Positions 1 through 7,821 of a DNA stretch of 64,000 nt are shown piece by piece. Source of the DNA: Cryptomeria japonica (Eukaryota > Streptophyta > Pinopsida > Cupressales > Cupressaceae); assembly GCF_030272615.1 (NCBI RefSeq), contig NC_081409.1, positions 646,384,468-646,448,467 on the forward strand, read 5' to 3'. The notes below the pieces were generated by a model. That model did not search any database. It saw only the letters and a program-made list of their open reading frames with translations, and was not told where the DNA came from. Made by a program: the position numbers and the translations under genes. The stretch's first letter is position 1. Each line of letters starts with the position of its first letter.

Positions 1-547
1 GAGATGCAAGTGGTTGTAGTTCTTGTGCTGGTGCATGTATGAGGTCTCCATGAATTTGACATTGCTTACATTTCTTGACAAACTAATATGAGTCTTTTTC
101 CATATTGGGCCAGTAATATCCAGTCCTGATGAGTTTCTTGGCCAAGGTAGGACCACTAGCATGCGGACCACATGTCCCTTCATGCACTTCACATAACACA
201 ATCTGAGCTTCGTCACTTTCTAAACATCTAAGAAGAGTGCCATCTAGACCTCGTTGGTAAAAGATATCAGCTAGAATGACATATCGAGAGGATTGGCGAA
301 TGAAAGTGCGACGTTGGTTATTTGATAGATCAGGAGGTAAGGTATTGTTGCGAAGGTATGTGAATATGGAACCATATAACTGGGATTCGGGACCAACAAC
401 GCATATCATTTCAGTAGGAGTGATCTCATATGAAGGAACCAACAGGTTGTCTACCAGGAACTCATAGCAGGTTTCATTTTGAGGTAGATCAATTAGTGAA
501 GCAATTGTAGCCATGGCATCTGCAGCACGATTCTGCTCTCTTGGTAT
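1..547 (-). pseudogene. E1 pol: end of second RNase H and integrase zinc-binding domain
   Basis: This part of the E1 polyprotein would encode the end of the second RNase H and the N-terminal H2C2 zinc-binding domain of integrase, which helps the enzyme bind element DNA ends. Just after the stop at 548-550 the frame reads an ADAMA motif, the usual place of the last RNase H aspartate. Further on are the two histidines of the H2C2 domain (in EVHEGTCGPHASG), the segment TGYYWPNM, and the paired cysteines KCKQC beyond another in-frame TAG at 83-85. The integrase catalytic core lies outside the window. The frame is the same as that of the neighbouring pol pieces. Confidence 0.82.
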
Positions 548-1126
548 CTACTCAAAATCTATCTTTGTGAAGTGATGTTTCAAATCATCTACCATTTGTT
601 TGTAAGGCATTAATTTTTCATCTTTTGTTTGGTAATCATCAGTTGCTTGATGGATGAAAAGTTGGGAATCCCTAAAAACATGAAGTTCCTGGATCTTCCA
701 CTGAACTGCAATTCGTAATCCAGTTGTTAATGCCTCATATTCCGCTATATTGTTAGTGCAAGGAAATGATAAGCGGTATGATTTTGGTATAGAATCGCCT
801 TGAGGAGTTATAAAGAGAATACCAGCTCCTGCCCCATGTTGTGTGTATGAACCGTCAAAGTACAGTTGCCATGGCTTTTCCTGTGATATTGTTAAAATGG
901 ATTCATCTGAAAATTCTAAATTTAGAGGAACATCATCAATCATGGGGGCATCTACTAATTGGTCCGTGATTGCTTGTCCTTTTATTGCTTTTCTGTCTAC
1001 ATACTCGATGTCGAATTCACTCAGGATCATTACCCATTTGGCCAGTCGCCCAGTAAGTGTAGCTTTGTTGAGAAGGTATTTTAATGGATCAATTCTTGCA
1101 ATCAACTTAGTCTTATGAGTGAGCAT
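548..1126 (-). pseudogene. E1 pol: end of native RNase H plus second (archaeal-type) RNase H
   Basis: RNase H removes the RNA strand of the RNA-DNA hybrid during reverse transcription. The first part continues the native RNase H and its connection (LAKWVMILSEFDIEYV). The second part, from about residue 80, is a separate RNase H of the type found in Tat elements: YFDGSY gives the first catalytic aspartate, AEYEAL the glutamate, and FRDSQL the second aspartate. The last aspartate lies just past the terminal TAG at 548-550. The upstream neighbour ends at a TAG (1142-1144) in the same frame, so both pieces belong to one ancestral polyprotein. Confidence 0.85.
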
Positions 1127-1141
1127 ATAATGTCGTAATTT

Positions 1142-2179
1142 CTATGAAGCAAAGACCACAACAAGACATGCACGCTCGATTGGTGTGTAGTTTAGCTCAT
1201 ATCCCACCAATGTGAGACTGATATAGTATACTACTTTTTCCTTGCCATCAGCAATTTGTTGTGCCAGGAGTGCCCCCAGTGTTGTTGGAGTAGCTGATAT
1301 GTATAGCAACAAAGGCTGATCTGGAATTGGTGGCATCAAAACTAGCGGATTCAAAAGATAATCTTTGAGCGTCTGAAAAGCTTGTTGATAGTTATCATCC
1401 CATTTGAACTTGATATTTTTATGTAGCAGGTGCTGGAAAGGATTACACTTATCTACAAGTTGTGCTATGAATCTTCGTATAGACTGGAGTCTCCCTTGTA
1501 AGGATCGAAGTTGACTGATATTTCTGGGTGGCGGCATGTCCAAGATAGCCTTGACTTTTGCTGGATCGGATTCGATTCCTCTTTTAGACACAATGAATCC
1601 TAGGAGCTTCCCGAAGGTTACTCCAAAGACACATTTCTTGGGGTTTAATCTTACTTTGTATTTTTCCAACTGATCAAAGATGACTGAAAGTATGTCCAAA
1701 TGTGTATCTCTATCTATTGATTTACCCAAGAGATCATCAACATAATCTTCCACGGTTATGTGCATGAGATCATGAAAGATAGTGGTCATTACTCTTTGAT
1801 ATGTAGCACCTGCATTTTTCAGCCCAAAGGGCATGACATTCCAACAGAAAGTTCCCCACGGACAAGTGAATGATGTTTTGTGTTGATCCTCGGGTGCAAT
1901 CCTGATTTGATTATAACCAGAAAATCCATCCATTAAAGATAACATTTCATGACCTGTTGTGATATCAACGATCAAGTCGATATTTGGTAATGGGAAGTCA
2001 TCTTTCGAACAAGCTTTGTTGATGTCTCTGAAATCTGTACATATTCTGATGCTGCGATCTGGTTTACTGACAGGTACTAAATTGGAGATCCATTCGGGAT
2101 AATCAATTGGGCGTATGAATCCAACATCCAATAACTTCTCCAACTTTGTTTTGACTAGTAATGCCACTTGTGGATGCAT
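1142..2179 (-). pseudogene. E1 pol: reverse transcriptase and native RNase H
   Basis: This 345-codon segment is the core reverse transcriptase of a Ty3/gypsy element. Visible motifs are the fingers (KPDRSIRICTDFRDINKA), the palm region (LSLMDGFSGYNQI), the MPFGLKNAGATYQRVM block and the catalytic YVDD in VEDYVDDLLG. The following thumb and connection lead into the native RNase H, where the usual first aspartate is replaced (LLLYISATPTTLG). That loss is expected when a second RNase H is present, as in Tat elements. An in-frame TAG (2192-2194) separates it from the upstream segment and another TAG ends it. I infer no active product. Confidence 0.9.
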
Positions 2180-2191
2180 TTTCCTTAATTT

Positions 2192-2956
2192 CTATTTCAC
2201 TGGCTTTGCCCCTGATTTGACTGTCAAATGATGCATTACCAAATCCGGATCTAGTCCAGGCATATCAGCGTATGACCATGCAAAGTTGATTTGTCGTTCT
2301 TTGAAGAAACTTATGAATTTTGACCTTTCGAACTCTGTCAATGATTGAGCCAGGAATATATTGTGTGGAACCTCTTCTGTACCAATGTTTGTTTTGATAG
2401 TATCCTCTACCAACATGGATGACTTTTCCTCATATGATGCTAGGAGAATGTCGAGCCTTCCATCTTCAGGTGCCTCAGAGAGGTTTTCACCCTCAGATAC
2501 GTCCTTTCTTTTTACTTTTTTGGAATCAGATAGCGCCACAGTGTGGTTTTCGCCATAAGACCCTTGATTTGTTCTTATTTTCACATTTTTGCGACTGGAA
2601 GGTCCGACACCCTCACCGAAATATGCCATGTTGTTGAGTTCTATGGTATATCCTGCTTTGTGGTCCCCAGGGGGAAGATCATCTCGTATGCCAAGATAGT
2701 CAATAATAGCTTCATCATTTTGAAATGTGTCAAATTGTGCTGGTCCTTCATAATCCCAGTCAATGAGTTGGTGGTGAACAAGGGGAAGGCCTTTAATGTT
2801 TTCAGAGTTTGCAGGGCTAAGAGTGAAGATGTGGTTATATTCGGGTATATCAAGGCAATCATCAAGGTCATCGATGGCACTCTCCTCATCAGTTTCGATC
2901 GCAAGTGAATCCAAATTGTCATCACTAGTAGCGCCTTCCGGGATAGGTGTCCTCAT
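2192..2956 (-). pseudogene. E1 pol: acidic linker and N-terminal end of reverse transcriptase
   Basis: The segment is rich in aspartate and glutamate in its first half and ends with FAWSYADMPGLDPDLVMHHL, the block that normally precedes the reverse transcriptase fingers in plant Ty3/gypsy elements. The middle part (NMAYFGEGVGPSSRKNVKIR) is not a domain I recognise. It continues in frame from the G-patch segment and into the reverse transcriptase segment, split from each by a stop codon. No aspartic protease signature (DTG or DSG with the usual flanks) is visible. Confidence 0.78.
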
Positions 2957-3478
2957 CCTATGTGATTTCGACCTAAGACCTTGAGACGAAGACTGTGCGG
3001 AATCCTTATGGGTTGTTTCTTGACCAACTTTGAACTTTTTTTAAAATTCCTCTTCTTCTGTGGGTTCATCTGGCTCTCTGAATGTCTCGGTGAGCTCATA
3101 GTCACTGGAGGATTTGTCTGAACCCCATTCCCATTCATTGGAATCAGTGGAATAGCGATCCTCTTGTTGAATTTTGGCAACTTTGATTTGTGATGCCTCT
3201 TCTTTCCTTTTAGTATGGCTCTTGGAAGCCAGAAAACCAAGTCCCTTTGAGCGTTCCCTTTTTACAGTCAATTCAGGTTGTAAGGGCTCCATAACACCTT
3301 CTTTGCATAACCCAAGAGGGCTTTTTCCATCATACCCGAATTTTTGTAGAATCTTGAAGCCTTTGCCATATTTCTCACAAGGTATATTGATCTGATCTTG
3401 TGTGTCATCTTCAATGTCTTTATAGAGCATTTTGTATAAATCTTCTTCTTCTAGTTCGCCCCATCTTTGAAAGGTAGT
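2957..3478 (-). pseudogene. E1 pol: G-patch region directly after the primer-binding site
   Basis: The open frame can be read from just inside the primer-binding site, through QRWGELEEEDLYKM, into a G-patch-like segment (YGKGFKILQKFGYDGKSPLG and later ERSKGLGF) and an acidic tail. An in-frame TAA at 3041-3043 precedes more open sequence up to the linker. G-patch domains bind nucleic acid and RNA helicases, and follow the protease in some retroelements and betaretroviruses. Here the domain is the first coding sequence of the element, because gag and protease are missing. The G-patch call rests on the glycine spacing and is not backed by a profile search. Confidence 0.65.
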
Positions 3479-3481
3479 AGG

Positions 3482-3499
3482 ATCCCACCGGGCGTGCCA
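3482..3499 (-). promoter_or_regulatory. E1 primer-binding site
   Basis: On the minus strand the bases next to the LTR read TGGCACGCCCGGTGGGAT, starting three bases inside the LTR edge. A TGG start directly after the LTR is what a tRNA 3' CCA end would pair with to prime minus-strand DNA synthesis. I cannot name the tRNA with certainty. Confidence 0.7.
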
Positions 3500-3502
3500 A
3501 AA

Positions 3503-4282
3503 TGTATATGGTGAAAATGGATAACAATAATAACAATATTGAAAGGCTAAATGAATTCAACCACAAATCCCTAGCCTAACAATCAACAAAGATCCACCAT
3601 AACATATGAAGATTATCTAAGACAATGCAAATCAAACAAAATCACAAAGATTATACCATCACATGTCCAATAGGGTTTTTATCTCCATTCTTCCTATCTC
3701 CATTGATCTTGCTTGATATATTTGCTCTCAGATTTTATGTGCACAAGAGCTCAACAAAGAATGGAGTGTGGTTGCAAGTAGGATCGTAGTGTAGTCAAAA
3801 TGATCATTAGCATGAGTGATTAGGCATTAGGGTTTGACAATGAAGAAGGCATCTCCTTAAATAGAAGACACAATATGAAATGGAGGAATAAGATTGAGAG
3901 GTGTAAAAAGAGAGGTCGGCTAGGATTAGAGGGTAGGTAAAAGAAATACCAAAATAATGAAAGAGGTAGGTAGTGTAGGAATTAAGAGATGAATGACATG
4001 TGTCATGTGTAGAAAAGGTTAATGAATTAATTAAATAAATAAAGATCTATTTAATTAATAGAAGAAATAGGATAATTAAATAAATAAAATATTTATTTAA
4101 TTTAGGAAAAGGATAATTTAAATAAATAAATGTATTTATTTAAATGAGAAATAAGGCTAGAAGAGGATAAATGAATTAATTAAATAAATAAAGATTTATT
4201 TAATTAATAGAAGAATTAGGCTTAGATAATTAAATAAATAAAATATTTATTTAATTAGACTGGACAATTTTAGGTGTCTACA
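3503..4282 (-). repeat. E1 5' LTR
   Basis: The 780-bp LTR has the terminal bases TGTA and TACA. On the minus strand it begins TGTAGACACCTAAAATTG, a start commonly seen in plant gypsy LTRs, and it is followed by the primer-binding site. Its right edge cuts into the E2 LTR: sequence from 4283 aligns base for base with 10239-10406. The partner 3' LTR and the target duplication lie outside the window. The 5' end contains an AT-rich internal duplication described separately. Confidence 0.88.
4016..4255. repeat. AT-rich direct duplication inside the E1 LTR
   Basis: Two blocks beginning GAATTAATTAAATAAATAAA (near 4023 and 4168) recur with a spacing of about 145 bp. Each is followed by TTATTTAATTAATAGAAGAA and then by AAATAAATAAAATATTTATT. 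The blocks are nearly palindromic and could fold. They lie in the U3 side of the LTR. Confidence 0.75.
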
Positions 4283-4450
4283 CATTTCATCCACATAAGT
4301 CAAACGCTAACTTGTGTATCAGTGAATCCAATGGTCATTGTACTGAATGACATTCTCTCTAGTATGCAATAATGATAGTGTTGCACATACATCTCTTATA
4401 CTGGTAGCCATCCTATACCGGTTGACATCAATGACAACACAATGCCAACA
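4283..4450 (-). repeat. E2 3' LTR remnant
   Basis: This is the U3 start of the 3' LTR, ending TGTTGG on the minus strand. It aligns without gaps to 10239-10406. The remaining approximately 2.4 kb of this LTR was separated by the E1 insertion and lies left of the window. Confidence 0.85.
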
Positions 4451-4464
4451 ATCTCCCCCTTTGG
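4451..4464 (-). promoter_or_regulatory. E2 polypurine tract
   Basis: On the minus strand the purine run AAAGGGGGAGA lies directly before the TGTTGG start of the 3' LTR. Such tracts survive RNase H and prime plus-strand DNA synthesis. It is bracketed by a perfect 9-bp inverted repeat (4440-4448 with 4461-4469) and a perfect 12-bp one (4422-4433 with 4465-4476). Confidence 0.85.
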
Positions 4465-5888
4465 CATTGATGTCAATACATGTAGTATCCGGTATACTAC
4501 ATAGTCTCTCTCCCCCTATCTATAATCCATTGATTCTCTCACATGTAGTATGCGGTATACTACAAAATATTTCTCCCCCTTTGACAATTATGGCAAAGGG
4601 CATTGTCAGGGTATCACTCCTCCTTGTATCTACTGGACATTGACAAAAATCTTTCTCCTATTTATCTTTACCAGATGTATCTCCTCCTTTGATACCAATT
4701 GTTACATCTTCTCAAGTCACAACACTTGAGATGGAGGACTCAACCATCAATTGACACCAATTGAGCATGCAAATATGATACTAATTGTTAAAGCACTCAA
4801 TTACGGAAGGATGTGTCAGTGAATACTACTTACCTATTGGTCAAACTGCATCTTCCCCTATCTGATCCCAAATTTCTTTAGAATCAAGTATGATTGTACT
4901 ATGAATACAACCAACCAAACAAAAAATAGATACCCTTAACAATGGAATTCTCTTGGGTATTCCTACAGTAATTTTCATCATCTGAAGCTTAGGTAGTCAC
5001 TACACCCACAAGTTCAAGCATCCTGGTTCAGTATTATGAATCCTTGAACTCCCCCTAAGTCATGCATCTCAGGTCCATGATGCTAGTTAGGTCCAATACT
5101 GGGGCTCCAATCATCTCCATATACTAGTTGAGTTGTGCAAGTGTGATCATCTGATGATATTTTATCTCCATTATATCCACCACAGCTTATGACATGATCC
5201 TCGATCTTCAAAATGCCATACAATATTATTATCATGCCATAAAACAAACCGGTTAGCCCAAAACATGCATGCTTGCATGATCAACAGCCAGGTCAACATA
5301 TGTCATTCAAGTTTTCATCAACACCACTTGGAAACATAAACTCCTCATTTCATGTTACCGGGGCTAATGTAATGATCTCAAACCTCATTGTCTTACATAA
5401 CCTGCAAGTACCTGTCAATATTCATATCGGTAACATCTTGCACATACCAGTCCATCATCACTACTATAGCACCTTCCCGTAACTCTTGACATTTTGTGTC
5501 ACTTTGCATTTGATTCCAATTGTTAATCTCCATCTTATTGACACATGAAGAAGTGATCAAACTCTGATCTGTAGGTGTATAGCCAAAGCCACCACTACAC
5601 ACACTTATCCTCTCATTTTCTTCCTCCATACCGACAACAACTTGTTCTTCCATGTGTCCTCTTCCACTAAGGGAGTGAATGACATGGTCAGTGTACTACT
5701 CCCCCTAAGGTCCTGCATCTCCTTTAAGCCTTAGGAGATATCACATGTGCATTGAATGCACAGTGTTGGTCCAAGGATGCATCCTCTTGCTTCTTCCTTC
5801 ATTCTTGCTTGATCTCATTTTTATTCCCATTTTCAATTTTGGGAGCAGGTCTTACCTTCTTCTACTGATGGGTCCTTTCATTTCCAAA
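4465..5888 (-). other. E2 internal region without recognisable pol
   Basis: Where pol would be expected, this 1.4-kb stretch shows only short, unrelated reading frames. It has several copies of a CTCCCCCT-type run (near 4496, 4502, 4570, 5048, 5699), which on the minus strand read as polypurine-like tracts. It also has sequences near 4689 and 4776 that resemble a primer-binding site next to an LTR end. I find no conserved retroviral enzyme motif. It may be an expanded 3' untranslated region or the remains of deleted pol. Confidence 0.55.
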
Positions 5889-7749
5889 TTATGCAACATA
5901 ACTGGAAGCAGTGCTATAGTAGTACACAACATCCATCCCAACCTCATGATTTGCGAATCTTCCAACATATCGGTTTGACCATCTTCTTCTGGTCATGTTG
6001 TTGTGACTGGAAACCGAAACCAATGGGCCTCTTGATCCTGCAGGGACATTTCTCCTTTGGTTCCATGCAGGTCTTTGACTTCCATATGCTCTGTATCCAT
6101 TTCTATGTTGACCATAGCTGCTATACTGGCTTCCATGTGACTGCAAGTCCTTCTTCCTGCATTCATAACTTCTATGGCCTGATTTATTGTAGTTATAACA
6201 AATACTATTTGTATAACTGGGAGAAGGGATATGCATGTATCTACTCCTTGATACATTTTTCTCATTTACATGAAATCTATGATATCCTAGATTATTCCTT
6301 CTACATCCCTTTCTACATTCTCTTTCCCTATGGCCATAGCCATTACATGTGAAGCAATAACCAATAAAGGATGGCATATGACTTACAAATTTATTTTGCC
6401 ATGCATGTGGAGATCTTACCGGTTTAACATCTCCATTTTTCTTCTCTGGGGATGGATCCTAGGTTGTCCATTCTCTATAGCTCTTCCATCTGATCTCTTC
6501 TTTTCCCACACTTGCTTTGTCTTGTGGGCAGTAGCATTTCCTTGTACTCTACCTGTAGGAGGTATTCTTTGTTGTCTTATTTTGTTCTTGCTTCCAGTGA
6601 AGTTGTCTTCTCCCATCTTCCCTTTTCCTTTGGGATTTTCATTGTTCCTCCTTCTTGCAGCGCCAGTATTTATCCTTGTTTGCATGTCTTCAATGGTTGT
6701 GGTTAGATCAACTTTCTTCCAAGGAGCATTTCTAACTATGAAGGTCTATCCCTTATTCTCTCCATTTGAGAAGACAAACATAATGTCATTGTGGGGGACA
6801 TTCTTGTTGGTGGAGCATTCACCGACACCACTTCCTAATCCTTTGGTGTCCTTGACATGCTTTTTCTTTTTCAATATTTTGTCCAAGACATCACTACTGC
6901 CATCATTCCTGATTCTTACCTTGAGCTCATCCTGACATTTCTCAAGGTTATTTAAGAGAATCTCCATTTCTCCAACTAGCTGTTGATATTCTTTATCTTT
7001 TACTTCTAGCTTAGATGCTATATCTTTACACCGACACTCCTTGGTGCCTCCTTGTTGAGTCTTTAATTCTAAGACACATTTCTCAGAATCTTCAAGGCAT
7101 CTGATCAACCGGTTCTGCTCCATAATAGCAACATTCTTGAATAAATTGTATTCATTTCTCACTCTATTGAGTTCTTCAAGTGCATTTACAAGTTCTCCTT
7201 CAAGATCAACTTTTTCTTCCTCTTCTTCTTCACCTTCACTATCACTGGAAAACACATCTTTCCAGTAGGAGTGATCAGCATGATCATTCTTAGATGTGCA
7301 CCTCTCATCTTCTGATTCTTGAGCCATGAAGAGGTGGATTCCTTCTTCACCATTGTTGTGGCTACTAGTAGATCTGCCTTCATCATATGCAAATACATGA
7401 GATGCATTTCTCATCATATCTTCACAAACCGGTTCTAAGTGGTAGGCTCATTTCCATAGAGCTTCTTCAGTCTATCCCATAATATTTTTGTCGATCTGCA
7501 TCTATCCACCTATGAGAAGATATCATCTAATAACCCACAAATTATAGCCTTCATTTCTGCATCATTACACTGGTTTCTTCTTTCTGTATCTAAATCGGTG
7601 GGAGGACTGACTTTACTAGGGCAACCATTTACAACTGACATCCACACATCAAACCCTAGGGAGGACAAGTAGACTTCCATTATGCATCTCCAAATGGAAT
7701 AGTTTGAACCATCAAAAATCAGAGCAGGGATTAACACTAAACAAACCAT
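5889..7749 (-). pseudogene. E2 gag (capsid-like N-terminus, coiled coil, two zinc knuckles)
   Basis: Gag packages the element RNA. Reading leftward, 7510-7749 carries a copia capsid-type start (IFDGSNYSIW), interrupted by a TAG; the frame goes on with ILWDRLKKLYGNEP before shifting. 6746-7417 is an acidic coiled-coil region ending in DTKGLGSG, a feature of SIRE-like gag proteins. 6416-6685 is basic. 5889-6377 holds the zinc knuckles: CFTCNGYGHRERECR is an intact CCHC, while the second (ICYNYNKSGHRSYEC) has lost its second cysteine. At least two frame changes and several stops separate the parts. Confidence 0.82.
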
Positions 7750-7806
7750 TGTATCCTTAAGCTAGAATCTACCCAAGCTAGAGAAAGCTTATCAATCAGG
7801 AACCTA

Positions 7807-7819
7807 GGCTCTGATACCA
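7807..7819 (-). promoter_or_regulatory. E2 primer-binding site (tRNA-iMet)
   Basis: The minus strand reads TGGTATCAGAGCC immediately after the LTR end and two spacer bases. This is the standard complement of the 3' end of plant initiator tRNA-Met used by copia elements. Confidence 0.92.
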
Positions 7820-7821
7820 AT

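Larger units (their letters stand above)
1..4282 (-). mobile_element. E1: Ty3/gypsy (Tat-like) LTR retrotransposon, 5' part
   Basis: The element runs on the minus strand and leaves the window at its left end. From right to left it shows a 5' LTR (3503-4282), a primer-binding site (about 3482-3499), and one long pol frame with G-patch, linker, reverse transcriptase, native RNase H, a second RNase H and the start of integrase. Two successive RNase H domains are a known hallmark of the plant Tat clade. No gag or protease coding region fits between the primer site and the G-patch, so the element is a deletion derivative. All coding pieces stay in one frame and are separated only by stop codons. 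It is inserted in the 3' LTR of E2. Confidence 0.88.

Noticed and set aside
5891-6935. Plus-strand frames of 150-200 codons
   Set aside because: They are the reverse strand of the E2 gag, which has zinc-knuckle and coiled-coil motifs on the minus strand.
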